From Priestia megaterium NBRC 15308 = ATCC 14581 (GTDB lineage Bacteria; Bacillota; Bacilli; Bacillales; Bacillaceae_H): DNA of 64,000 nt. A program made the translations under genes and the position numbers. The stretch is taken from assembly GCF_000832985.1 (NCBI RefSeq), contig NZ_CP009920.1, forward strand, positions 4,768,501-4,832,500, written 5' to 3'. The notes under the pieces were generated by a model. It saw only the letters and a list, made by a program, of their open reading frames with translations. It was not told the origin of the DNA and did not search any database. Below are positions 44,899 through 53,003 of this stretch, one piece after another (the stretch's first letter is position 1; the number at the start of each line of letters is the position of its first letter).

Positions 44899-44924
44899 AC
44901 ATAAACGCGCATATGATAGTAAAG
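44899..44924 (+). promoter_or_regulatory. Candidate sigma-K promoter of the CotM-like gene
   Basis: CATATGATA fits the sigma-K -10 consensus CATANNNTA, with TCAC about 16 bases upstream as a weak -35, roughly 40 bases before the start codon. Confidence 0.4.
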
Positions 44925-44956
44925 TGAAACACTTTAAATAATGGAGGAACGCAGAA

Positions 44957-45397
44957 ATGAAAAACAAGCGTCTGCCAGCAGACCAAATGTTTGTAAAAGG
45001 CTTTCAAGAGTTATTAGAAGTCATGCTTTCAAATCCCTTTATGAGTTATTTAGATTATGATTCCGTTCGTATAGATTTATTTGAAACAGAACAATCATTT
45101 ATTGTCGAAGCTGAATTATTAGGGTATCACCCTAAGGATATTATCGTTCAGATACAAGCTGACCACTTACAGCTGACAGCCAAAAAATACTGCATTAGAG
45201 AATTTCATGATGAAAAGCAAGGAACGCTTGCAAGAGAACAAATGGAAGAAAGCGTTGAACGTACAATCGACTTTCCATTTCCATTGATGAATAAAAAAAT
45301 TACCGCTACATTTAGTAACGAAATCCTTGAAATTACGATTTCTAAACATGAGACAAATAAATCTAATCAGCAAATAGTCCCTATCGAGTTCCAATAA
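44957..45397 (+). CDS. cotM: Hsp20/alpha-crystallin protein, CotM-like
   Basis: A 146-residue small heat-shock-type protein. The alpha-crystallin core runs from about residue 38 (VRIDLFETEQSFIVEAELLGY) to about 130 (TATFSNEILEITISK). The family IxI-type tail is replaced by QIVPIEFQ. Location near sspO, sspP and citB matches B. subtilis cotM, a spore outer coat protein. A sigma-K-like -10 box precedes it. The symbol is by analogy. Confidence 0.8.
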   Translation: MKNKRLPADQMFVKGFQELLEVMLSNPFMSYLDYDSVRIDLFETEQSFIVEAELLGYHPKDIIVQIQADHLQLTAKKYCIREFHDEKQGTLAREQMEESVERTIDFPFPLMNKKITATFSNEILEITISKHETNKSNQQIVPIEFQ

Positions 45398-45399
45398 AG

Positions 45400-45427
45400 C
45401 TGCAGATGTTGTCTCTGCAGTTTTATT
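45400..45427 (+). terminator. Weak terminator after the CotM-like gene
   Basis: Short hairpin CTGCAGA/TCTGCAG followed by TTTTATT. Confidence 0.6.
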
Positions 45428-45547
45428 GGAACTATTTAATCGTTTATTTAGCACATAGTTTTTTAAGAATATTCTTCTTTTCAAAACAATGGGATATCTA
45501 ATTTATTTTACGGCACACTACTAAAAAAGAGTAAAAGGAGAACGTTT

Positions 45548-46381
45548 ATGCTTCATACTGCTTGGAAAGGTAAAATCAGCTTTGGATTAATTGATATCCC
45601 TATTAAACTGCACGGAGCAATTGAAGAAAAAGATGTAAAGCTGCGCACGCTACACTCCGTTTGCCATACACCTATTCATCAAGAAAAACATTGCCAAACG
45701 TGTGGACGAGAAGTAGAATCCGATGAACTGGTTAAAGGATACGAAACCGCGACCGGTCAGTTTGTTGTACTTTCACAACAGGAAATTGACAGTGTCAAAG
45801 AACCCTTTGCAGCAAACAAAGCTGTTGAATTGTTACACTTTGTATCGTTAGATGACATTGATCCCCTGTTTTTTGATAAGCCCTACTATATTTCTCCTGG
45901 GGAAACAAGCCTAAAAGCTTATTATACTTTATTAAATGCACTTGAAATAACGAATAAAGTCGGTATTGCGAATGTATTTTTATATTCCAAACAGCAAATG
46001 GCAATTATTCGTTCCGTGGGCGGATCTCTTGTTCTTCACACGATGCATTTTGAAGAAGAGCTTCGTTCAGTCACAGATGTGCCTAACTTATCCAGTACTT
46101 CTTCCATTAATGAAAGTGATACACAAGTGACGGTGGAATTAATTGATAAGCTATCTACTTCTTTTAATCCGTCTATTTACAAAAACAACTACCGAGATGC
46201 CTTACAAAACGTCATTCAACAAAAAATAAATCAAGGCGAAGTTACAAAAGGCAGCGGAAGCGAAGAACGAGATATTCGACATTTAATGGAAATGTTAAAA
46301 GTGAGCATAGATCCTTCTACTTTACACCCGACAAAATCAACAGCAGAGAAAAAAACTTCATCCTTAAAAAAGAAAGCATAA
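45548..46381 (+). CDS. ku: Non-homologous end joining protein Ku
   Basis: A 277-residue bacterial Ku, which rings DNA ends and recruits ligase LigD to join double-strand breaks, mainly in dormant or germinating spores. Family text is LHTAWKGKISFGLIDIPIKLHG at the N-terminus, then HSVCHTPIHQEKHCQTCGRE and LVKGYETATGQFVVLSQQEID. The core ends in EVTKGSGSEERDIRHLMEML, followed by a short lysine-rich tail. ATG follows AAAAGGAG. LigD is not adjacent, unlike ykoU-ykoV of B. subtilis, and must be elsewhere if present. Confidence 0.95.
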   Translation: MLHTAWKGKISFGLIDIPIKLHGAIEEKDVKLRTLHSVCHTPIHQEKHCQTCGREVESDELVKGYETATGQFVVLSQQEIDSVKEPFAANKAVELLHFVSLDDIDPLFFDKPYYISPGETSLKAYYTLLNALEITNKVGIANVFLYSKQQMAIIRSVGGSLVLHTMHFEEELRSVTDVPNLSSTSSINESDTQVTVELIDKLSTSFNPSIYKNNYRDALQNVIQQKINQGEVTKGSGSEERDIRHLMEMLKVSIDPSTLHPTKSTAEKKTSSLKKKA

Positions 46382-46398
46382 AAAAGCTAACGAATTTC
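46381..46398. terminator. Left half of a terminator split by an IS element
   Basis: AAAAAGCTAACGAA-TTTC; its complement TTCGTTAGCTTT lies at 47689-47700, across the element. Joined, they give a perfect stem with TTTC as the loop. Confidence 0.75.
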
Positions 46399-46439
46399 GG
46401 GACTGACCCCTGTTTTTGAGACAGGGATCAAAACACCTT

Positions 46440-47288
46440 TTAAACGACCAGTTGCCGATATTGTACAGGTGACTGGTTGTTTAGTTTTGTTTGAATACGG
46501 GCATTGTTATAGTAAGTAATATAGTTTTTGACGGTTTGCTCTACGATGGTGGTCGTAGTGTATGTCAACTCGTCAAGGTAGAACGTTTCAGACTTTAGCG
46601 AGGAATGAAACGATTCGATAGAGGCATTATCTGCGGGAGTCCCTTTGCGGGACATACTCATGGTAATGCCTCTTTCTTTGATTTTTTGTTGATAAGCATA
46701 CGATGTGTACACAGAACCTTGATCGCTATGCAACGTACATCCTTCAGGCAAAGAAGGAAGTTGGCTTAACGTATCTAAAACAAACGCTACGTTTTGACAA
46801 TCACCAATGGAATACGCAATGATTTCTCCGTTAAATAAATCTTGAATACTTGAAAGATACAACTGTTTAGGTCCAAAAGGCAAGTAGGTAATATCCGTAA
46901 CTAGTTTTTGAAGTGGACGATCAGCTCGAAATTCACGATTTAATACATTCTCTGCAACCTGATAAGGTTGCCCTGTTCGCTGACGTTTCTTCCGTTTTAC
47001 ACGACATTGCCAACCATACTTCTGCATGGTACGCTGCACAAACTTATGATTAATCTTCATCGTTCGATTGAGTAATGCTGTAATCTTTCGATAGCCATAT
47101 CGAAACTTGTGTTTATGACATTGTTCACCCACTTGTTGTTCCATCCATTTTTTTAATGTAGCCCGTTGTTTATGGTGCTTCCAACGATAGTAAGTAGATC
47201 GAGGGATATCAAGATGTAAACAAATTTGATAAATAGGTACCTGACCTTTCAATTCTTCCACCACATTCACTACAATTTCTGGTACCAC
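46440..47288 (-). CDS. IS3-family transposase OrfB (DDE integrase domain)
   Basis: The catalytic half of the transposase, 282 residues as an isolated frame. A HTH_21-type region (CHKHKFRYGYRKITALLNR) precedes the retroviral-integrase-like domain, with catalytic Asp in KLVTDITYLPFG (about 127), Asp in LHSDQGSVYTS and Glu in NASIESFHSSLKSE, the D-D-35-E array. It is normally made as an OrfAB fusion through a -1 frameshift at an A6G run (47309-47315) inside orfA, after which the frame reads KVQGIGKEVVPEIV and continues into orfB. Confidence 0.93.
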   Translation of the reverse strand: MVPEIVVNVVEELKGQVPIYQICLHLDIPRSTYYRWKHHKQRATLKKWMEQQVGEQCHKHKFRYGYRKITALLNRTMKINHKFVQRTMQKYGWQCRVKRKKRQRTGQPYQVAENVLNREFRADRPLQKLVTDITYLPFGPKQLYLSSIQDLFNGEIIAYSIGDCQNVAFVLDTLSQLPSLPEGCTLHSDQGSVYTSYAYQQKIKERGITMSMSRKGTPADNASIESFHSSLKSETFYLDELTYTTTTIVEQTVKNYITYYNNARIQTKLNNQSPVQYRQLVV

Positions 47289-47590
47289 TTCCTTTCCAAT
47301 TCCTTGTACTTTTTTAAGATCTCAATCTGTTGCTTTAACTGCCGGTTCTCTGCCTTCAATTTAGACGTCTCGCTATCAAATTCTGGACCTTTCCCATACG
47401 AATATTGCTTGCCTACAGGCTGTTCGAATCGATGCATTTCCCCATTTTTATACCATGTCATCCACGTTTTTAATTGGGTATGATTACGAATATTCAGTTG
47501 TGATAATACTTCTTTTACAGGTACACCAGCTAATCTCATTTCAATGGCTTTTAACTTTACTTCTACCGGATAACTGACTCTTGTCCCCAT
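47270..47590 (-). CDS. IS3-family transposase OrfA (HTH protein)
   Basis: The DNA-binding half, 106 residues, with a helix-turn-helix region (VELKLKAIEMRLAG-like, VKEVLSQLNIRNHTQLKTWMTWY) and a C-terminal leucine-zipper-like coiled coil (LKAENRQLKQQIEILKKYKEL). ATG 47590 follows TGGAGGTG. The slippery run TTAAAAAAG near its end allows -1 frameshifting into orfB; without the shift it stops at 47270. Confidence 0.92.
   Translation of the reverse strand: MGTRVSYPVEVKLKAIEMRLAGVPVKEVLSQLNIRNHTQLKTWMTWYKNGEMHRFEQPVGKQYSYGKGPEFDSETSKLKAENRQLKQQIEILKKYKELERKWYQKL
47309..47317 (-). other. Programmed -1 frameshift site of the IS element
   Basis: TTAAAAAAG on the minus strand is the A6G slippery heptamer type used by IS3 elements. 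The -1 frame after it is open into orfB. Confidence 0.75.
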
Positions 47591-47684
47591 AGAAAAAACA
47601 CCTCCAAGTTATTGTTAGGTACTACATACCCGTTTTTTAACTTAAAGGTGTTTTTTATTTGTCTCACTCTAGGGGGTCAGTCCC

Positions 47685-47701
47685 TTTCTTCGTTAGCTTT
47701 C
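47685..47701. terminator. Right half of the split terminator
   Basis: TTTC-TTCGTTAGCTTT, the complement of the sequence left of the IS element. It also holds the stop codon of the minus-strand gene at 47693. Confidence 0.75.
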
Positions 47702-48091
47702 ATTTGCAACAGAAGTCTTAGGAACAATAGTTCCATATGACGCCGGTATTTTTAAATATTGCGTTACTTGATTATTTTCTACAAAGACAATAAAGTTATC
47801 TTTTTTATCTTTTCCAATACCTTTTGCTTTTGCTTCAGACCACGTGAAGCCCAGCTTTTCATTTACCTCACTGCGAGTCGTTTCCGGTCCGAAAACATAT
47901 ACTTTGTCCCATCTAAAATCACATAATTCATTAAAATCAAGGATGGAAGCTTCTTCTTTACTTTGATTTGTTTTTTTAATTTCATTAATTACAGTTTGCT
48001 GAAGTTGCGCTTGGTTGCGTTCGCTGTATACCCTGTCAATAAAAAAAGTTGCCAATAGCGCTACTAACGTGAATAGTAGAATCTTTTTCAC
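47693..48091 (-). CDS. Hypothetical membrane-anchored protein (132 aa)
   Basis: A GTG at 48091 preceded by CAGGAGGAC is the likely start; the frame is open further upstream. One N-terminal hydrophobic segment (KKILLFTLVALLATFFI) predicts an anchor, followed by a soluble outer domain (DFNELCDFRWDKVYVFGPET ... KKDNFIVFVENNQVTQYLKI). The family is not recognised, though the motif FRWDKVYVFGP occurs in other small Bacillus envelope proteins as far as I recall. Its terminator is split by the IS element. Confidence 0.7.
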   Translation of the reverse strand: MKKILLFTLVALLATFFIDRVYSERNQAQLQQTVINEIKKTNQSKEEASILDFNELCDFRWDKVYVFGPETTRSEVNEKLGFTWSEAKAKGIGKDKKDNFIVFVENNQVTQYLKIPASYGTIVPKTSVANES

Positions 48092-48277
48092 TTCGTTGTC
48101 CTCCTGAAACGTTCTCTGCACATGATACGACTTCTTTTTGATACGGTTTTATTCTCTACTATTCTAGAAAATTCAACAGGAAAATACAACTAAAATCTCG
48201 AAATGTCATCAAAACATAAAAAACTTAACATTATGTCAACGCATAAAAAAAGACTTGTTCACTTTCTACCTATTCAC

Positions 48278-49990
48278 CTACTCAGCGCTGAAAAAATGTG
48301 GTTCTACCGTACAAATAGCTTCAATAAATTCTTCTACTAACCCTTCTTCTCCCGGCAAAAAAGGCAGCGCACCAACTCCAACACATTCAATACTTTTATA
48401 AAAATGATGCTGCTTATAGCCCTCTGCTTTCCCTGGAAACAGCACAATCGCTGTTTGTACCGGCTTTATTCCATTTTCCTCTACAATAGCGTCTCGGTAA
48501 CGATGCATGGTATTAATATCTTCTTCTCTAGGTGAAGGCGTATCGTGATTTGGTTTGATACGATACTTAGCGTCAAAAAGATATACACTTTTTTTCTCCC
48601 CTTGCTTTACTTCAAGCAGTAAGTCAGGCTTTTGAATAACGGTATGAGTATGATGGTATGCTTTCTGATACCATAGCGTGACTTCTGCTTTCCCCACTCG
48701 AAAACGATGATAAGACGGCTGCATCCTAACGTTCAACCCTTGTTCTGTCGTTGTCATGATGTTTTGTTCTATCCGCTTGCCGTAAGTTTGCAACTTCTTT
48801 AAAAGACTAACATACGTCCAGTATTCATAGAGAGTTGCGATATCTTTTAATGAAAGGTGGTAAAACTCTCCGTTAAGAGCCAATCCTCGCGTTAAGAACA
48901 TAAAGTATCTGCTTGCTTCCCGGTAGCGGGGTGCCGTACGCAGTGTAGAAGGAAGAATTGAAGCTTGTAGGGTCTTCACCCGTTGCCAAAACGCATTATT
49001 TAACAGTCTTTTTAATTCGGCATGATTAGTTTCTAGAGCCGATACGGCTTCTTTTTTTACATATCTATCTTCTATCAATTTGTCAATTAGTGCAGTTAGC
49101 TTATGATACAGCTGCGTCATCATCCATTTTACACTTTGATTTTCCAGATTATCATAGGTAGACACGTGCCTGGTGCCAATCGCTTTTGTGGGTACTACTT
49201 TTATATTTCGATTAATTTTAATCCCCCTGCTTGAAGATGCAAGATAGGTAGGGTGGGTTCGGACAAATGATATAGCACGGCTATCTTGTTTTTTTATTTG
49301 ATCGCCTCTCATGAGCTCATGTTCAACTTTTACCGATTGAAATGGCTGATTTTCAATCTGACGCACAGAATGAAGAAAGGGTTTCATATAGTGAGAGAGA
49401 ACATGATAAAATTCCGTCCATGTTGCTTGCTTAGACCAAACAGATTTTGCTTCAATATATGTTTTACGAAGCATATCGTATGCCAAATCATGAATATATC
49501 CGTTCACTTCATCAACCATGTGTACATAATCTGTCTTGTAGCTCATCTTTGAGGGGAAAATTTCAAGAGTAAAGGAGAGCTCTTTTTCTCTTTCGCTGTA
49601 AACATGAAATGTAGAATACCCTACTTCATTTTGAAAGCTTATATTTCCCGTCAAAATGTAGGGAAATCCTACGCTTTGAAAGCTTTGTTCAACTGCTTTT
49701 GAATCGTGGTTAACAAACAGGCTTGTTTCATTTTTAGAAACAACTGTAATTTGATAGGTTTCATTTTCAAAAAATAAAGGCTCAAGCGGCGGTTTTGAGG
49801 TCATCATGCCTTTTGTTTGATTTAATACTTTTACATGTGTAATTCCTTTTCCTGTACAAGAAAAAAACATCACTTCTTCTGCAGATTTTATTTTTTTCTT
49901 ATTTTTCCCTTTTATAACCACCGTACACGTGTCAGTTTCAATTTCAACGTACGGTATTAATCCAAAATGACGTGTATCCGTATACTTCAA
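48278..49990 (-). CDS. DUF2357-type McrC-like nuclease subunit
   Basis: A 570-residue protein likely to be the nuclease partner of the McrB-like protein encoded just before it. The last third has a PD-(D/E)XK arrangement: IQKPDLLLEVKQGEKKSVYL (Asp, about 455) and LFDAKYRIKPNHD (about 475), typical of McrC/DUF2357 proteins. The first half is beta-rich, like the DUF2357 region. Its start is a TTG, with GGAGATGATGAGA upstream, inside the end of the upstream gene; the overlap of 47 bases indicates translational coupling. The target specificity is unknown. Confidence 0.8.
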   Translation of the reverse strand: MKYTDTRHFGLIPYVEIETDTCTVVIKGKNKKKIKSAEEVMFFSCTGKGITHVKVLNQTKGMMTSKPPLEPLFFENETYQITVVSKNETSLFVNHDSKAVEQSFQSVGFPYILTGNISFQNEVGYSTFHVYSEREKELSFTLEIFPSKMSYKTDYVHMVDEVNGYIHDLAYDMLRKTYIEAKSVWSKQATWTEFYHVLSHYMKPFLHSVRQIENQPFQSVKVEHELMRGDQIKKQDSRAISFVRTHPTYLASSSRGIKINRNIKVVPTKAIGTRHVSTYDNLENQSVKWMMTQLYHKLTALIDKLIEDRYVKKEAVSALETNHAELKRLLNNAFWQRVKTLQASILPSTLRTAPRYREASRYFMFLTRGLALNGEFYHLSLKDIATLYEYWTYVSLLKKLQTYGKRIEQNIMTTTEQGLNVRMQPSYHRFRVGKAEVTLWYQKAYHHTHTVIQKPDLLLEVKQGEKKSVYLFDAKYRIKPNHDTPSPREEDINTMHRYRDAIVEENGIKPVQTAIVLFPGKAEGYKQHHFYKSIECVGVGALPFLPGEEGLVEEFIEAICTVEPHFFSAE

Positions 49991-51578
49991 AACGTCTCAT
50001 CATCTCCATTATTTTGCGTGCGCTTTTAGGAAATCTCATTCCATCTGCATTTACGACAGCTGTCTCAAATTCATCATCTAACAGCGTATTTGTACAGTAA
50101 TAATAAAGGTTTTTTAATAAATCAAATGTGTACCCATCGCTTCCTGAAATACGAGGCAAAACTTTTTGCAAAACCTGAAAATCGAACGCCTGATCAAATG
50201 TAAACATTCCGCTTTTCACCGCGTAAATTAAATAAAAGCATATTTCGTCGCGTACGCGGTAACCTATTTGCAAATCGACTTCTATAAGCATCTCGTTGAC
50301 AGTTAGCAATTCATTTGTTACTTCGTGAATGAGCTCAGCATGTTCAACATACGCATCTTTTAAGTGAACATATTGACTTTGAATTTGTACATTTTGAATG
50401 CCGTGCTGAGACGGATCTCTATCATCTAAAAAATCAAAAGAATCTAGTTGAATCTTATTTAACTCAATTGTGTTGGTACGATCTAACAACTTTTGACTAA
50501 ACCCATGAGTTGTTTCATCCATATTAATTGTACCGATAATGAGAAGATTGGATGGCAAATAAATATCTCGGAACATCTTATGTCCCGGGAATAACGGAGC
50601 CGTTTTGATTTTCTCTTTTGACCAGCTCCTGCTTTCCATCACGCTTAAAATGTCGCTAAAATAATGCTCAACTCGAGCTAAGTTCATTTCATCCAATATG
50701 GCAACATATGTGTAAGCTGGATGCTGAATGGCTTGCTGCATAATCGACAGAAACGATCCTCTGCGAAAATCTCCTCTTAAATCAATATATCCTAATAAAT
50801 CTGAACTATCGTGCCAATCGGGTCGAACAGGAATGAGCACTTGTCTTCCATTTTCAATCGTGGCACCGATACTATCTGCTAAGAGCTGAGCAAGCTTTGT
50901 TTTTCCTGTCCCGCTCATTCCTGATAAAACAATAAACGGTTTGGTCTTTAAAGCAAAGTAGGCGTTGGCTATATCATGTCGTTCATATGTAAATCCAGAT
51001 TTCCTAATATACTCATGAATATGGACGATGGCGTCTTTGTCCCCCATCATCTCTTTGCTCATTCCGTATGTTTTTATATACTGTTCATGCATACTTAACA
51101 GTAAATGCAAGTCCTCTTGCAGCTGATCATTGCTAGGTAAGTCTGCTATATTGTAAGGAAGGTAAAGAGCTACTCTATCCTCAAAGCTTTTCGCTTCCAT
51201 GCTTGTACCAATGACAATATGATTATCTTTCAATACGCGGGCATGTTCAGGAGTAAAAAATCGAATGTCTTTCAGATCTGTTCCTTCTTCTGAGTCTCCT
51301 CTCAACATGACTAAGTAAATACGCTGACCGTCTTCACTGAATAAATACGCGACCATCACGTCACTCTCTATATTCTTATTCGCAAGGGTCACGTAAGGAA
51401 ATGTTTCAGCGTGGTGTCCCGATATACGCATTTCTTCTCGATTTATATGCTCCAATCGATAAAGAGAAATCGGAAGCCTGCGTGTAAGCATATTTTCTAT
51501 TTCATGTTTTACAAGTACATCTCCACCCATTTGTTTATAATGTTCCGCTACATACAGCAGCCGCTCGCGCAAACTCAT
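49944..51578 (-). CDS. McrB-like AAA+ GTPase
   Basis: A 544-residue AAA+ protein of the McrB type. An N-terminal region of about 200 residues probably recognises DNA. The Walker A motif is GMSGTGKTKLAQ (about 218-229), Walker B ends in VAILDEMNLARVEHYFSDILS, and GTINMDETTHGFSQKLLDRTN is the sensor/arginine-finger part characteristic of the McrB group. The start follows AAAGGAG. With the downstream nuclease it forms a Type IV restriction system that would cut modified foreign DNA. Confidence 0.83.
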   Translation of the reverse strand: MSLRERLLYVAEHYKQMGGDVLVKHEIENMLTRRLPISLYRLEHINREEMRISGHHAETFPYVTLANKNIESDVMVAYLFSEDGQRIYLVMLRGDSEEGTDLKDIRFFTPEHARVLKDNHIVIGTSMEAKSFEDRVALYLPYNIADLPSNDQLQEDLHLLLSMHEQYIKTYGMSKEMMGDKDAIVHIHEYIRKSGFTYERHDIANAYFALKTKPFIVLSGMSGTGKTKLAQLLADSIGATIENGRQVLIPVRPDWHDSSDLLGYIDLRGDFRRGSFLSIMQQAIQHPAYTYVAILDEMNLARVEHYFSDILSVMESRSWSKEKIKTAPLFPGHKMFRDIYLPSNLLIIGTINMDETTHGFSQKLLDRTNTIELNKIQLDSFDFLDDRDPSQHGIQNVQIQSQYVHLKDAYVEHAELIHEVTNELLTVNEMLIEVDLQIGYRVRDEICFYLIYAVKSGMFTFDQAFDFQVLQKVLPRISGSDGYTFDLLKNLYYYCTNTLLDDEFETAVVNADGMRFPKSARKIMEMMRRFEVYGYTSFWINTVR

Positions 51579-51873
51579 CGAATTCTCTCCTTTCTGCCTT
51601 CACTGCAGTTTGTAAAAATAAAAAGCATCGTCAGCTGACCACGCAAAAGGTTCATTTCTTTTATTATAGACGCTTTCTTCGTATAGTAAGCTATTTTATA
51701 ACGTTAGGAAACACTACATTATTCTTTTCTCTACATACATGTTTATGTTCATTTTAATGAAACATGACAGAAAAGAAAAGCGTTAGGGGCTTAATGAATG
51801 AAGGGGCAATGATATGAACAGAAAAATAAGCAGCTTGTGTGCCCAAGGATAAAACACCCATTATGCTACATGA
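51579..51873. other. Gap of about 295 bases with no supported gene
   Basis: Probable promoter region of the McrB-like gene on the minus strand. A 12-codon frame after AAGGGGC at about 51810 is too short to call. Confidence 0.4.
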
Positions 51874-51993
51874 TTATTTAACATCTGATGCTTTTGGCTG
51901 AGTAAAGAAAAAGATAAAAATAATAAGCGGCAGGGCGATAAGAAAAATACTCGTCTCTGAAGGTCTTACTGTAGGTATATCCGTTAATGACAT
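51874..51993 (-). CDS. Tiny single-helix membrane protein (39 aa)
   Basis: Begins at ATG 51993 after AAAGGAC, five bases past the stop of the tandem-repeat gene on the same strand. The product has a polar N-terminus (MSLTDIPTVRPSE), one hydrophobic helix (SIFLIALPLIIFIFFF) and a short polar tail. The close spacing suggests it is co-translated with the neighbour. No family is recognised. Confidence 0.65.
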   Translation of the reverse strand: MSLTDIPTVRPSETSIFLIALPLIIFIFFFTQPKASDVK

Positions 51994-51998
51994 TTTAA

Positions 51999-52451
51999 TC
52001 AGTCCTTTGTAAATTTTTCAACTAAGTCAGGATTTACATAAAAATGTTTTGATACGGTACGATGAAAAAACTGAGAGGATTGATTCAGTTCACTTAATGC
52101 AGGTTCTGTTTTGGGAACGCCAAAAATAGGTCCGCTTACGTTAATGGTAAACCTTCCAGAAGAAATAAAGGCGCCCGACACATTGATCTGGTTATTAAGC
52201 AGCAAAGCCGCAAGAAACACATCAATCATATCAATAATAATATTAATTCCCACGTTTCCGTCTTTTCCTTCGATGCGACTGGTTCCTGTAATAGGTCCGC
52301 CTACTGAAACACGAAAAGCTCCGGGTGTCACAAATACTCCTATAATTGTTATTTGGCCAGTTAATAATAATATGGCTGTTACTACATCCAGATCTCGTTG
52401 AATGGCAAAGATAAGTTCCCTTTCTTTGTCAAAGCCGCTTTTCCATTCCAC
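51999..52451 (-). CDS. Tandem-repeat hypothetical protein (150 aa)
   Basis: GTG 52451 after GTGTGGAGA is the likely start. The protein has two copies of a unit of about 36 residues: LDVVTAILLLTGQITIIGVF (about residues 22-41) and IDVFLAALLLNNQINVSGAF (about 75-94), each continuing to a GGPI/SGPI end. My count gives 17 of 36 identical positions. The pattern of alternating hydrophobics suggests stacked beta strands. A C-terminal tail follows (SQFFHRTVSKHFYVNPDLVE). No family is recognised. It lies 71 bases after the xanthine dehydrogenase operon and before a tiny membrane protein gene. Confidence 0.7.
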   Translation of the reverse strand: MEWKSGFDKERELIFAIQRDLDVVTAILLLTGQITIIGVFVTPGAFRVSVGGPITGTSRIEGKDGNVGINIIIDMIDVFLAALLLNNQINVSGAFISSGRFTINVSGPIFGVPKTEPALSELNQSSQFFHRTVSKHFYVNPDLVEKFTKD

Positions 52452-52522
52452 ATTCTCCACACCCTTAGCACATACTATTCTAAACACGTGTAAGTGTTAT
52501 TCTAATTCTGCTTTTTCTTTTC

Positions 52523-53002
52523 TCACTCGCGCTCCGAAAAGTGTAAAACAGATTTTACTGCGTCTTCAATTTCTTTATATCCTGTACATCTGCATATATT
52601 GGAAGCCAACCACTCCTTTATAATATCGTCACTGCCTGAAGGATGGCGTTTGGAAAGCAAATGAGCATTCATAATAAAACCCGATGTACAATAACCGCAC
52701 TGAAAAGCAAAGTGTTCAATAAAAGCTTTTTGCATAGGTGAACTCTTCAGTCCTTCTATAGTCATTATTTCTTTCTCTTCTGCTTCTGCCGCTAACATGA
52801 GGCAGGATTTCATTGGCCGCTGATTTATCCCTACTGTACAAGCTCCGCAGTCTCCATTTAAACAGCCTGGTTTTGCTCCGGTAAGGCCCAGCTTTTCTCT
52901 TAATACGTAAAGCAGCGTATCTGCTGTTCGGATATCAACCATTTTTTCTTCCCCATTAACCTTTAGCTTAACTGTTATTCTATACCCTTCATCTCTTAGC
53001 AC
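52523..53002 (-). CDS. pucE: Xanthine dehydrogenase, iron-sulfur subunit
   Basis: The 159-residue electron-transfer subunit with two 2Fe-2S centres. The N-terminal ferredoxin domain has GCLNGDCGACTV and a later Cys (MKSCL). The C-terminal four-helix domain has FQCGYCTSGF and NICRCTGY. GTG 53002 follows GGGAGGAAC and begins one base after the stop of pucC (TAATGTG), so the two are coupled. Substrate is likely xanthine/hypoxanthine, from the operon. Confidence 0.93.
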   Translation of the reverse strand: MLRDEGYRITVKLKVNGEEKMVDIRTADTLLYVLREKLGLTGAKPGCLNGDCGACTVGINQRPMKSCLMLAAEAEEKEIMTIEGLKSSPMQKAFIEHFAFQCGYCTSGFIMNAHLLSKRHPSGSDDIIKEWLASNICRCTGYKEIEDAVKSVLHFSERE

Positions 53003-53003
53003 A

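Larger units (their letters stand above)
46399..47684 (-). mobile_element. IS3-family insertion sequence (1286 bp)
   Basis: Bounded by 12-base perfect terminal inverted repeats (GGGACTGACCCC at 46399-46410 and its complement at 47673-47684). The resemblance continues inward (TGAGACA, AAAACACCTTT) to about 42 bases. The four bases TTTC flank both ends as a probable target duplication. It carries orfA and orfB with a -1 frameshift arrangement and no lesions, so it looks intact and recent. The sequence type suggests the IS150 subgroup. Confidence 0.88.

Noticed and set aside
44744-45007. 87-codon minus-strand frame
   Set aside because: Antisense to sspP, its terminator and the CotM-like gene start.
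52402-52623. 73-codon plus-strand frame
   Set aside because: Antisense to the tandem-repeat gene start and the pucE end.
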